A stretch of 64,000 bases of DNA from NCBI RefSeq assembly GCF_023635005.1, contig NZ_JAMLJM010000005.1:1-64000 (forward strand). The letters are read 5' to 3'. The position numbers and the translations under genes were made by a program. Source of the DNA: Flavobacterium luminosum. GTDB taxonomy: Bacteria > Bacteroidota > Bacteroidia > Flavobacteriales > Flavobacteriaceae. A model generated the notes under the pieces. That model had not been told where the DNA came from. It saw only the letters and a program-made list of their open reading frames with translations, and did no database searches. How positions within the stretch are numbered: position 1 is the stretch's first letter; each line of letters starts with the position of its first letter. Positions 34,143 through 43,600 of this stretch are shown here, piece by piece.

Positions 34143-34562
34143 TTATTCTTCAGTTTTTGTTTTTTTAGTTGCTTTCGCTTTTGGTTTTGCTTCTTCAGCA
34201 CCTTCTGCTACTTCAACATCAGCTTTTTTAGTCGCTTTTTTCTTAGCTCCTGAAGCTGAAATACCCTCAATTAAAATTTGAGTTAATGATTGTCTGTGAC
34301 CGTTTCTTTTTTTGTAACCTTTTCTTCTTTTCTTTTTGAAAACGATTACTTTATCACCTTTTAAGTGTTGTAACACTTTGGCTTCTACTGAAGCACCTTC
34401 TACAGCTGGGGCGCCTAAAGTGATGTTCCCATTGTCATCTAATAAAAGAACTTTGTCAAAAGTAACATTAGTTCCTTCTTCTGATGCTAAACGGTGAACA
34501 AAAACTTTTTGGTCTTTGCTTACTTTAAATTGTTGCCCTGCTATCTCTACGATTGCGTACAT
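34143..34562 (-). CDS. rplU: 50S ribosomal protein bL21 with charged C-terminal extension
   Basis: A 139-residue bL21. Residues 1-103 are the normal domain ([18 protein letters not shown] at the start, [16 protein letters not shown]). The last 35 residues are a Lys/Ala/Glu-rich tail. I chose the ATG at 34,562; the longer frame to 34,604 adds 14 hydrophobic residues that overlap the -7 element region and are not conserved in the family. Confidence 0.95.
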   Translation of the reverse strand: MYAIVEIAGQQFKVSKDQKVFVHRLASEEGTNVTFDKVLLLDDNGNITLGAPAVEGASVEAKVLQHLKGDKVIVFKKKRRKGYKKRNGHRQSLTQILIEGISASGAKKKATKKADVEVAEGAEEAKPKAKATKKTKTEE

Positions 34563-34593
34563 AACAATAATGTTTATTAAAATTTTAAGGTTG

Positions 34594-34623
34594 CAAATAT
34601 ACAATTATTTATTTAGTAGTCAA
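34594..34623 (-). promoter_or_regulatory. Promoter of the rplU-rpmA operon
   Basis: On the minus strand TTG (34,623-34,621), 19 nt, TATATTTG (34,601-34,594), a perfect -7 element. The leader to the rplU ATG is about 25 nt. Confidence 0.75.
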
Positions 34624-34703
34624 GCATATCGAATAAAAAATACTTTAGGTTTTTAAATTTTCATTCTTTATAGGAGTAGTTTTCTTTTTTCACAGATTCA
34701 ATC

Positions 34704-34711
34704 TACCTTTG
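34704..34711 (+). promoter_or_regulatory. -7 element of the tatD operon
   Basis: TACCTTTG matches TAnnTTTG exactly, 17 nt before the tatD ATG; no TTG at the expected -33 distance. Confidence 0.45.
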
Positions 34712-34727
34712 TCTTTTAATTTTTGAC

Positions 34728-35495
34728 ATGTTTTTAATCGATACTCATACCCATTTATATTCTTCTCAATTTGCTGAGGATAGAGATCTTTCTATTCAGA
34801 ATGCGATTCAAAATGGAGTAACACGTTTTTTTATTCCCGCTATCGATTCATCCTACACCTCTCGTATGTATGAATTGGAAGTGCAATATCCAGAAAATGT
34901 CTTTCTTATGATGGGATTGCATCCTTGTTATGTGAAGGAAAATTATCTGGAAGAATTAGCCCATGTTGAATCGGAATTGGCCCGTAGGAAATTTTATGCT
35001 GTAGGTGAAATTGGCATCGATTTGTATTGGGATAAAAGTACTTTAGAAATTCAAAAAATTGCCTTTCAACGTCAAATTCAATTAGCCAAGAAATATCAAT
35101 TGCCTATCAATATTCATTGTCGAGATGCATTTGATGAAATTTTTGAGGTTTTAGAATTGGAAAAAGGAGAAGACTTATACGGTATTTTCCATTGTTTTAC
35201 TGGAGATTTAGAACAAGCTCAGAAAGCCATTTCTTATGGACTTAAATTAGGTATTGGTGGTGTGGTAACTTTTAAAAATGGTAAAATTGATCAGTTTCTC
35301 CATGAAATCGATTTGAAACATATTGTTTTAGAAACCGATGCGCCTTATTTGGCTCCAGTTCCTTATAGAGGGAAACGAAATGAAAGCGCATACATATCGT
35401 TGGTAGCTCAGAAATTAGCTAGTATTTATAATTTACCTGTAGAAGAAGTGGCGCGTATTACCACTCAAAACGCGTGTTCGATTTTTGGAATATAA
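34728..35495 (+). CDS. tatD: TatD-family metal-dependent hydrolase (DNase)
   Basis: A 255-residue TIM-barrel metalloenzyme. Metal ligands are in IDTHTHLY (residues 4-11), GEIGID, INIHCRDA, FHCFTG and ETDAPYLAP. TatD proteins act as 3'-5' exonucleases or DNases in repair and RNA quality control. The next gene starts 62 nt downstream in the same direction. Confidence 0.92.
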   Translation: MFLIDTHTHLYSSQFAEDRDLSIQNAIQNGVTRFFIPAIDSSYTSRMYELEVQYPENVFLMMGLHPCYVKENYLEELAHVESELARRKFYAVGEIGIDLYWDKSTLEIQKIAFQRQIQLAKKYQLPINIHCRDAFDEIFEVLELEKGEDLYGIFHCFTGDLEQAQKAISYGLKLGIGGVVTFKNGKIDQFLHEIDLKHIVLETDAPYLAPVPYRGKRNESAYISLVAQKLASIYNLPVEEVARITTQNACSIFGI

Positions 35496-35557
35496 CGTTG
35501 TATTTACAGCGGTTTCAAAAATTATTCGTTCTTTTGTAATAGTAAAAGTATTCTGAA

Positions 35558-36694
35558 ATGTCAAAATTTGATGCCATCCGACCGTATTATGATGCCGAAG
35601 TAAATCAAGCTATTCAAATGGGAATTAATCATCCTATCCTGAAAGCCATGATGCAATTCACTTTTCCTGAGGTTGACGAAGAAATTTGGAAAGCTCAACT
35701 TAAGAAAACGCATTCTATACGCGATTTTCAGTGTAATTTTATTTATGAATCCATTCAAAAAGTGCTTCAAAAAAGTTCCGATGGATTAACGACTTCTGGT
35801 TTTGAAAAGTTAGAACCAAATACAGCGTATCTATTTATTTCGAATCATCGGGATATTATTTTAGATACCTCGTTACTTAACATTTCTTTGTTCGATCACG
35901 GATTAGTCATGACAGCCTCGGCTATTGGTGACAATTTAGTGAAAAAAGATTTCCTTCGTTCATTGTCTAAATTAAACCGCAATTTTATTGTACAACGTGG
36001 ATTGTCACCAAGAGAATTGTTGCAAAGTTCACAACTTCTATCTGAATATATTGAACAATTATTATTGCGTGAAAATCGTTCTGTTTGGATTGCGCAGCGT
36101 GAAGGAAGAACCAAAGATGGTAATGACGCAACCCATACCGGTGTGCTAAAGATGTTGTCAATGGCATCGGGAGGAAGTGATATCATGGATTATTTTAAAA
36201 AGTTGAAGATTGTCCCGGTGGCAATTTCTTATGAATATGATCCAACTGATGCTCTAAAGATGCCGCAACTGATGGCCGAAGCCAATAAAGAAGTTTATGT
36301 AAAAAGTTCTAACGAAGATTTTAATAATATTCTAGGTGGAATTTTGGGGCAAAAAAAACGAATCCATATTCATGTGAGTGATGTTTTAGAGAACGAATTG
36401 GATTTTATCAAACAGGAATTCACAAATCCTAATAAACAAATTCAAGCCTTGGTTCAGGTTGTTGACGAAGCAATCCTAAAATCATATCATTTATGGCCAA
36501 CGAATTTTATTGCTTATGATATTTTGAATAATACGAATCGGTTCACCGAAAAATATACCGAACATGAAAAATCGTTGTTTGAACGTCGATTAGAAATGAG
36601 AATTGATAGTCACAATCAACAAATGAAAGAAAGTTTCCTAGCCATGTATGCTAATCCGGTACTGAATAAGTTAAAATATGATGATCAACTCTAA
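35558..36694 (+). CDS. PlsC-like acyltransferase (1-acylglycerol-3-phosphate acyltransferase family)
   Basis: A 378-residue protein of the glycerolipid acyltransferase superfamily. The catalytic histidine region reads ISNHRDIILDTS (variant spacing compared with the standard HxxxxD), and the second block is REGRTKDGND. Membrane phospholipid synthesis is the likely role. There is no strong transmembrane helix, unusual for a classical PlsC. It overlaps the asparaginase gene by 17 nt. Confidence 0.8.
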   Translation: MSKFDAIRPYYDAEVNQAIQMGINHPILKAMMQFTFPEVDEEIWKAQLKKTHSIRDFQCNFIYESIQKVLQKSSDGLTTSGFEKLEPNTAYLFISNHRDIILDTSLLNISLFDHGLVMTASAIGDNLVKKDFLRSLSKLNRNFIVQRGLSPRELLQSSQLLSEYIEQLLLRENRSVWIAQREGRTKDGNDATHTGVLKMLSMASGGSDIMDYFKKLKIVPVAISYEYDPTDALKMPQLMAEANKEVYVKSSNEDFNNILGGILGQKKRIHIHVSDVLENELDFIKQEFTNPNKQIQALVQVVDEAILKSYHLWPTNFIAYDILNNTNRFTEKYTEHEKSLFERRLEMRIDSHNQQMKESFLAMYANPVLNKLKYDDQL

Positions 36695-37709
36695 GCCAAA
36701 AATCCTTCTGATTTATACCGGTGGTACTATCGGTATGGTAAAAGATTTTGCAACCGGTTCGTTGAAGGCTTTCAATTTTAGTAAACTCCTCAAGAACATT
36801 CCAGAATTAAAATTGCTGGATTGCGAAATTGCAACGGTCTCTTTCGAAATTCCTATCGATTCATCTAATATGAACATTCAGGAGTGGATTAAAATGGCGG
36901 AGATTATTAAGATCAATTACGAAGCTTACGATGGCTTTGTGGTGTTACATGGTTCAGATACCATGTCTTATTCGGCTTCTGCTTTGAGTTTTATGCTTGA
37001 AAATTTAGCGAAGCCCGTTATTTTTACAGGATCTCAGTTGCCAATAGGTGATTTGAGAACGGATGCCAAAGAGAATTTGATTACGGCTATTCAAGTCGCA
37101 TCATTACAACATAAAGGAAAACCAGTCATTGCCGAAGTGTGTTTGTATTTTGAATATAAATTATACCGTGGTAATCGTACGACCAAAATTAGTGCAGAAC
37201 ATTTCAATGCTTTCACTTCGCCCAATTTTCCTTGTCTAGTTGAATCTGGAGTACATTTAAAAGTAAATGAAGAATTGCTTTTGCCGTCTTCAGTTAAAAA
37301 ATTAGATGTGCATACCAATTTTGATGATAATGTAGCCATAGTAAAAATCTTTCCAGGTATTAATTCGAATGTTGTAAAAGCCATACTTTCCGCTCAAAAT
37401 CTAAAAGGAATAGTTTTAGAAACGTATGGTGCGGGTAATGCTCCCACAGAAGAATGGTTTGTTGATTTGTTGCAAGAAGCTATTGATAAAGGAATTTATA
37501 TTGTGAATGTGACACAATGTTCGGGAGGAAGTGTAAATATGGGGCATTATGAAACGAGTTCACAATTAAAGAAAATTGGGGTGATTTCAGGAAAAGATAT
37601 AACTACCGAAGCGGCGATTACTAAATTGATGTATTTATTAGGACAAAATGTTGCAGGGCCTGTTTTCAAAACTATTTTTGAAACTTCACTCAGGGGTGAG
37701 ATGAGTTAG
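36678..37709 (+). CDS. ansA: Type I L-asparaginase, cytoplasmic
   Basis: A 343-residue asparaginase. The catalytic threonines lie in IYTGGTIGM (Thr14 or Thr17) and HGSDTMSYSASAL; the N-terminus has no signal peptide, which fits the low-affinity type I enzyme. It hydrolyses asparagine to aspartate and ammonia. The start overlaps the preceding acyltransferase gene by 17 nt; ATGATG offers two starts (36,678 or 36,681). Confidence 0.92.
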   Translation: MMINSKPKILLIYTGGTIGMVKDFATGSLKAFNFSKLLKNIPELKLLDCEIATVSFEIPIDSSNMNIQEWIKMAEIIKINYEAYDGFVVLHGSDTMSYSASALSFMLENLAKPVIFTGSQLPIGDLRTDAKENLITAIQVASLQHKGKPVIAEVCLYFEYKLYRGNRTTKISAEHFNAFTSPNFPCLVESGVHLKVNEELLLPSSVKKLDVHTNFDDNVAIVKIFPGINSNVVKAILSAQNLKGIVLETYGAGNAPTEEWFVDLLQEAIDKGIYIVNVTQCSGGSVNMGHYETSSQLKKIGVISGKDITTEAAITKLMYLLGQNVAGPVFKTIFETSLRGEMS

Positions 37710-37786
37710 GATAAAGGTGTTGAAGTAGTTTTTTTTGAATTTTCTTGAAATTTATATTTTAAAATTCGTTCTTTGCAAAACAAAAT

Positions 37787-37873
37787 AGAGAGGTGTCCGA
37801 GTGGTTGAAGGAGCAAGCCTGGAAAGTTTGTATGTGGGTAACTGCATCGAGGGTTCGAATCCCTTCCTCTCTG
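37787..37873 (+). tRNA. tRNA-Ser (anticodon GGA)
   Basis: Acceptor arms AGAGAGG and CCTCTCT pair fully. The D arm is TCC...GGA; the anticodon stem CAAGC/GTTTG encloses the loop CTGGAAA with GGA at 37,821-37,823; a long variable arm follows; T arm GAGGG-TTCGAAT-CCCTT. The long variable arm marks a class II tRNA (Ser). The discriminator base is G at 37,873. The genomic sequence following is CACA, so CCA is added after transcription. Confidence 0.97.
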
Positions 37874-37880
37874 CACAAAA

Positions 37881-37910
37881 AAAACCGGAATTTAAGTTCC
37901 GGTTTTTTTT
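37881..37910. terminator. Terminator after tRNA-Ser, shared with the following minus-strand gene
   Basis: AACCGGAA and TTCCGGTT form a perfect stem around TTTAAG, followed by T8 (plus); A-run on the left allows minus-strand use by the lipoprotein gene ending at 37,920. Confidence 0.88.
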
Positions 37911-37919
37911 ATCTATTTA

Positions 37920-38570
37920 TTATTCGCTTTTTTCTTCTTTAGGCGCTTCATTCAATGGAGATCCTACCGGTGTTCCGCAAACATGACCCGGTTGCCCGTG
38001 CGGGGGATTCATGCCTGGTTTTGTTTCAGTAGCCGAAGTACTCAATAATGCAGGAGTGCTGCTTTGTGCTGGTGTTGTGGAGTAATTTGTTGTAGAACCA
38101 TTAGTATTAGTGGTATTGGTTGTTGTTGGATTAGGTTTTGAATTCAAAGGTTGACCAACCGCAATATCACATCGGTGCCCGGGTTGACCGTGTGGAGGAT
38201 TCAATCCTTTAGCCGTTTTAGCAGCTGTCGTTGTCATTTGTGGGGTCACTTGGATATTTTGTGTGCTAACATTATTTTGGGTTTGCCCTGTATTTTGATT
38301 AGCGGTTGTTGTTTGATTTGAATTTAATGGAGCTCCCACAGCAATATCGCATCGGTGGCCGGGTTGGCCATGTGCTGGATTTAATGGGCCTGTCGCCTGA
38401 TTTTTACCGTTGTTTGACGGAGTTGAATTTGTGGTTTGCGTAGGATTCGAAATGGTAGAACTTGTGTTTTGTTCTGCTCGTATCGCTTTTGAAGTTTCTT
38501 GTGGTTGTAAATCTTCCTTACAAGAAAGTAAAGCAATGCTTAAAAGGAGACTGTAATATTTAAAAGCCAT
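37920..38570 (-). CDS. Lipoprotein with three HGQPGHxC repeats
   Basis: I do not recognise a named domain. The 216-residue protein has a signal peptide and lipobox (LLSC, Cys17). It then alternates low-complexity Thr/Asn/Ser linkers with three copies of an about 22-residue unit at 61-84, 121-144 and 186-207: NP-A/P-HGQPGHRCDIAVG-x-PLN, the last being HGQPGHVCGTPVGSPLN. Each unit has His-x4-His-x-Cys, which suggests a metal or haem-like ligand set. I have seen similar units in other Flavobacteria proteins (memory, unverified). I chose the ATG at 38,570 over an upstream TTG. Confidence 0.75.
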   Translation of the reverse strand: MAFKYYSLLLSIALLSCKEDLQPQETSKAIRAEQNTSSTISNPTQTTNSTPSNNGKNQATGPLNPAHGQPGHRCDIAVGAPLNSNQTTTANQNTGQTQNNVSTQNIQVTPQMTTTAAKTAKGLNPPHGQPGHRCDIAVGQPLNSKPNPTTTNTTNTNGSTTNYSTTPAQSSTPALLSTSATETKPGMNPPHGQPGHVCGTPVGSPLNEAPKEEKSE

Positions 38571-38611
38571 AATTTTATATTTGATTTTCAAATATACTCT
38601 AAAATTTATTC

Positions 38612-38637
38612 AAAAAAAATCTCAGTTTTAACTGAGA
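38612..38637 (-). terminator. Terminator after the SPOR-domain gene
   Basis: Minus strand: TCTCAGTT-AA-AACTGAGA followed by T8. It begins directly after the TAG stop (38,638-38,640). Confidence 0.85.
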
Positions 38638-39027
38638 CTATTTGTTTGGTTTTACCAAAAATGCATTTGGATATTTTTTCTTCAACTCAGCGAGTTTTTT
38701 CTCGGCATCAATTCTTTTTTTGTAATTCCCAACCCATACTTTATATATTGGAGTGTTAAAAACAATAGTTGCATCAACATTTCTATTGTTTTTTCTAAAT
38801 TCTATTAGCGTTTTTTTGGCAGGTTCACTTTCTCCAGTAAATATCTGAATTTTGAATCGATCGTTTACATTTAGAGAGCTGTTGATCTTTCTTTTTTCAG
38901 ATAACAATTGCTCAAATTTTGGATCTTGTTTGATAGTGGTTTTGTCTTCTTGAGAAAAGCAATTGATTGACAATAAAAGGGTTAAAATAGTGATAATAGA
39001 GGTGTTTAAAAAATTTAAAATTTTCAT
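38638..39027 (-). CDS. Exported SPOR-domain protein
   Basis: A 129-residue protein with a signal peptide (cleavage near CFSQ, residue 26) and a SPOR domain at about 57-127 (FKIQIFTGESEPAKKTL, IYKVWVGNYKKRIDAEKKLAELKKKYPNAF-type). SPOR domains bind denuded glycan strands in septal peptidoglycan. It lies upstream of the repeat lipoprotein, with a terminator between them. A minus-strand -7 element (TACATTTG, 39,046-39,053) is 19 nt before the start. Confidence 0.82.
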   Translation of the reverse strand: MKILNFLNTSIITILTLLLSINCFSQEDKTTIKQDPKFEQLLSEKRKINSSLNVNDRFKIQIFTGESEPAKKTLIEFRKNNRNVDATIVFNTPIYKVWVGNYKKRIDAEKKLAELKKKYPNAFLVKPNK

Positions 39028-39129
39028 AAAGGTTAATTTTTAATACAAATGTACACTATTGCAATTAAAGCTATTGGCGAAACATTATTTAGAATAATTA
39101 TAAATTGGTATTTAAGGTATGTTTAAGGT

Positions 39130-39159
39130 TTTGAGAATAGTTGATTAGTTGTATTTTTG
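39130..39159 (+). promoter_or_regulatory. Promoter of the act-cox operon
   Basis: TTTG at 39,130-39,133, 18 nt, TATTTTTG at 39,152-39,159 (perfect TAnnTTTG). The leader to the actA ATG is about 80 nt. It is the only clear promoter before eight co-directional respiratory genes. Confidence 0.75.
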
Positions 39160-39245
39160 TCGGAGTTTTTAAATGGCATATACCGTTTAGTACACAAAAA
39201 GTATTGAAAAAATTGTGCCAAACTTAGATGTTAATCATTTAATAT

Positions 39246-40586
39246 ATGAAAAAAGTGGGAAACCATAAATCGATTTTTAAAGTAGTAACGTTAAGTTTAT
39301 CGTTATTATTATCTGTGTCTTTAAGTTCATTTGCTCAGGACCCTGCTGCTTCGGCTCCTGCTCCTGACGCTGCCGCTGCCGCCGCTCCTGCTGCAGGAGG
39401 TGATGCTGCTGCTGGTAAAACGTTGTTTAATGCGAATTGTGCTGCTTGTCATAAGTTAGATGATAAAATGACAGGGCCTGCTCTACGAGGTGTTGCTGAA
39501 CGCAGAGATAGAGCTTGGTTGATAAAGTGGATTAAAGATTCGAAAGCTTTGATTTCTTCGGGTGATGCTGATGCAGTGAAGGTTTTTGAGGAGTACAACA
39601 AAGTTCCGATGACTGCTTTTCCTCAGTTATCAGACGTTGATATTGATAATATCTTAGCGTACACTTCTCAGCCTAAAGAAGAGCCAAAAGCTGCTGCTGC
39701 AACTCCAGGTCAGCCAGGTCAGGCTGCTGAAGGAGGTTTGTCTAACTCGGTTGTGTTAGGTTTATTAGCGGTTGTTTTAGCTGTTTTGGTGGTAATGTTG
39801 TTAATGGTTAACAATGTGTTGACTAAAATTGCACGTGCCAACGGTGTTGATGTTGCTGATAAGAAATTTTCAGTGATGCCTTTGGTGAAAGCCTTTGTTA
39901 AAAATCAGTTCTTAGTTTTAGTATCTACAATTTTAATGCTGTTGATTGGGGCTTACTTTGCGTACGGTTATTTAATGCAAATTGGAGTTGATCAAGATTA
40001 TGCGCCTATTCAACCTATTCATTATTCTCACAAAATTCACGCTGGTGATAATGGTATTGATTGTAAATACTGTCACTCTGCAGCTAGAACTAGTAAAAAT
40101 GCAGGTATCCCTTCATTGAATGTTTGTATGAACTGTCACAAAAACATTTCAGAGTTCCAAGGTGATCCAGATTCAACTTATGTAGAATACACTAAAGAAT
40201 TCTATACTGCTGAAATTCAAAAATTATACGATGCAGTAGGATGGGATAAAACAGCTCAAAAATATACTGGAAAAACTAAACCGGTTAAATGGGTTAGAAT
40301 TCACAACTTACAAGATTTTGTGTATTTCAATCACTCACAACACGTTTCGGTTGCGGGAATCGAATGTCAGACTTGTCACGGACCTGTTGAAACGTTTGAG
40401 GTTATGAAACAACATTCTCCATTAACAATGGGATGGTGTATTAACTGTCACCGTGAAACTAACGTGAAAGTAGAAGGTAATGCTTACTACGAGAAAATTC
40501 ACGCAGAACTTTCTAAGAAATACGGTGTAGATAAGTTAACTGCTGCACAAATGGGAGGTTTAGAATGTGGTAAATGTCACTACTAA
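39246..40586 (+). CDS. actA: Alternative complex III subunit A: six-haem cytochrome c with fused monohaem domain
   Basis: The 446-residue protein has a signal peptide (about 1-30), an Ala/Pro-rich spacer, a monohaem cytochrome c domain (CAACH at 65-69), a linker and two transmembrane helices, and then the pentahaem region with CKYCH, CMNCH, CQTCH, CINCH and CGKCH. So six CxxCH sites are present. Known ActA proteins hold a pentahaem domain; the N-terminal monohaem domain is a fusion that I recall from Flavobacteriia, and it may pass electrons to the oxidase. The five-haem part takes electrons from the ActB/quinol side. Confidence 0.93.
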   Translation: MKKVGNHKSIFKVVTLSLSLLLSVSLSSFAQDPAASAPAPDAAAAAAPAAGGDAAAGKTLFNANCAACHKLDDKMTGPALRGVAERRDRAWLIKWIKDSKALISSGDADAVKVFEEYNKVPMTAFPQLSDVDIDNILAYTSQPKEEPKAAAATPGQPGQAAEGGLSNSVVLGLLAVVLAVLVVMLLMVNNVLTKIARANGVDVADKKFSVMPLVKAFVKNQFLVLVSTILMLLIGAYFAYGYLMQIGVDQDYAPIQPIHYSHKIHAGDNGIDCKYCHSAARTSKNAGIPSLNVCMNCHKNISEFQGDPDSTYVEYTKEFYTAEIQKLYDAVGWDKTAQKYTGKTKPVKWVRIHNLQDFVYFNHSQHVSVAGIECQTCHGPVETFEVMKQHSPLTMGWCINCHRETNVKVEGNAYYEKIHAELSKKYGVDKLTAAQMGGLECGKCHY

Positions 40587-40619
40587 TTATTTATTAAGAA
40601 GCTAATATTTATATACAAT

Positions 40620-43600
40620 ATGTCATCAAACAAAAAATACTGGAAAAGTGTTGAGGAGCTAAACGAAAATAGCTCTATTGTTGAGACGCTTAGAAATAAC
40701 GAGTTTGTAGAAGAAATCCCTACGGATGAATTCTTAGGTGATGCTGCATCGTTAGCATCTTCTAATACAACACGTCGTGATTTTCTTAAGTATGTTGGAT
40801 TCAGTACTGCAGCAGCTACTTTAGCCGCTTGTGAGGGTCCAGTGCATAAGTCAATTCCTTATGTAGTTCAACCGGAAGAAATCATTCCTGGTGTGGCGGA
40901 TTATTATGCTACATCTTTTTCGGATGGTTTCGATTTTGCTAATGTTTTAGTAAAAACTAGAGAAGGTCGTCCTATCAAAATTGAAAATAATAAAATTGAA
41001 GGAGCAAACTTTCATGCTAATGCACGTGTTCACGCGTCGGTTTTGTCTTTATATGACAGTCTTCGTTTGAAAAATGTGAAAATTGCTGGTAAAGATGCTT
41101 CTTGGAATGAAGCGAATTCTAAAATCAAAGAAAGCGTTGCGGATGCAAAAGCTAAAGGAGCAAAAGTTGTGTTATTAACTAATACTACGGCTTCTCCTTC
41201 AACTGACAGATTAATTGGTCAGTTCTTGGCTCAAAATCCAAATGCAAAACATGTTGTATATGATGCTGTTTCTTCATCAGAAGCTTTGGATGCTTTCCAA
41301 ATGGTTTATGGAGAAAGAGCTTTAGCAGAATATGATTTTTCAAAAGCTAATGTAATTGTTTCTGTTGGTGCTGATTTCTTAGGAGATTGGCAAGGTGGAA
41401 ACTATGATGCGGGTTATGCTCAAGGACGTATTCCTCAAAACGGTAAAATGTCGCGTCATTTCCAATTTGAGTCTAACATGACATTATCTGGTGCAGCTGC
41501 TGATAAGCGTGTTCCAATGACTGTTGCGACTCAAAAATTAGCATTGGTTAAAATATATAGTATAGTAACTGGTGCTGCTGTAGCTGTTGGTAAATTCGAT
41601 GGTGAAGCAGAAGTTATTAAAGCGGCTCAACAGTTAAAAGCTGCTGGAGCTAAAGGTGTTTTAGTTTCTGGTATTGAAGATAAAAATGCACAATTGTTAG
41701 TATTAGCGATTAACCGTGCATTGACAAGTGAAGCTTTCAATCCAGCTAACTCACGTCAAATTAGAAAAGGAAATACAGCTGAAGTAAAACAGTTAATTGC
41801 TGACTTAAAAGCTGGAGCGGTTCATACTCTTATTATGAGTGGTGTTAACCCAGTATATTCTATGCCTAATGGAAAAGAGTTTGCAGAAGCATTAAAGAAA
41901 ACAAAACTTTCAGTTTCTTTCACTATGAAGGAAGATGAAACAGCGTTATCTTCTACAATTGCTGTTGCTGCTCCTCATTATTTAGAATCTTGGGGCGATG
42001 TAAGTATAGTAAAAGGGCAATATGCCATTACACAACCTACTATTCGTCCTTTATTTAGTACAGTACAATTCCAAGATGCTTTATTGTCTTGGACAGGTAA
42101 TGTTCAAACGTATTACGATTATATCCGTTCTTCTTGGTCTGGTGCTAAATCATGGAATCAATTGGTGCACGATGGTGTAGTTTCAATGGAAGTTGGTGCT
42201 GGAGCAGGTACAGGTGCAGATTTCAATGCAGCTGCAACGGTGTTAGCGGGTACTAAATCTACCGGAACAGAATTAATTTTATATACTAAAACCGGAATGG
42301 GTGATGGTCAACAGGCTAACAACCCATGGTTACAGGAGTTCCCAGATCCGATTACTCGTGCTTCATGGGATAACTACTTAACAGTTTCGAAAAGCGATGC
42401 TCAGGCATGGGGATTAGAGAACTGGAATGTTGCTAATGGTGGATTGAACGGAAGTTTAGCTACTTTAACAGTTAATGGAGTTAAATTAGAAAACGTACCG
42501 GTAATGATCCAACCAGGTCAAGCAAAAGGAACTGTTGGTTTAGCTTTAGGATACGGTCGTAAAGCGTCATTAAAAGAAGAAATGCAAGTTGGTGTTAATG
42601 CTTATGCGTTGTACCAAGGTTTCAATAATGTACAAACCGTTACTGTTGCCAAAGCTGATGGAGAGCATGAATTTGCTTGCGTACAGTTACAAAAAACATT
42701 AATGGGTCGTGGAGACATCATTAAAGAAACTTCATTAGAAATTTTCAATACTAAGGATGCTGCAGAATGGAATATTATGCCAGTGGTATCTTTAGATCAT
42801 AAAGAAGTTCCTGCAAAATCAGTAGATTTATGGGAGTCTTTTGATAGATCAATTGGTCACCATTTCAACTTGTCAATCGATCTTAATGCTTGTACCGGAT
42901 GTGGTGCTTGTGTTATCGCTTGTCACGCTGAAAACAATGTACCAGTAGTAGGTAAATCTGAGGTGAGAAGAAGCCGTGATATGCACTGGTTGCGTATTGA
43001 TAGATACTATTCTTCTGAAACTACTTTTGCTGGTGATAATAAAGTGAAAGGTGAAAGCGATGGATTAATCGATACGATTTCTACACTTAGCGGTATGGAA
43101 GATCCTTCAGAAAATCCACAAGTTGCTTTCCAACCAGTAATGTGTCAGCACTGTAACCACGCTCCATGTGAAACGGTTTGTCCGGTAGCTGCAACTTCTC
43201 ACGGTCGTCAAGGTCAAAACCAAATGGCTTACAACCGTTGTGTAGGTACTCGTTACTGTGCAAACAACTGTCCTTACAAAGTTCGTCGTTTCAACTGGTT
43301 CTTATACAACCAAAATGATGAATTCGATTTCCATATGAACGATGATTTAGGACGTATGGTTATCAACCCTGATGTGAATGTACGTTCTAGAGGGGTTATG
43401 GAAAAATGTTCTATGTGTATTCAAATGACACAAGCTACTATCTTAAAAGCTAAAAACGAAGGTAGAGAGGTTAAAGATGGTGAATTCCAAACTGCTTGTT
43501 CAAGTGCATGTACCTCTGGAGCTATGATATTTGGTGATGTTAATGATAAAGACTCTAAAGTTGCTAAATTAGTAGAGGACAGCAGAGCTTATCATTTATT

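Noticed and set aside
37874..37876. Encoded CCA at the tRNA 3' end
   Set aside because: The bases after the discriminator G are C-A-C-A, not CCA.
37801..37986. Open frame of 61 codons starting with GTG
   Set aside because: It lies over tRNA-Ser and its terminator; the tRNA structure explains the sequence.
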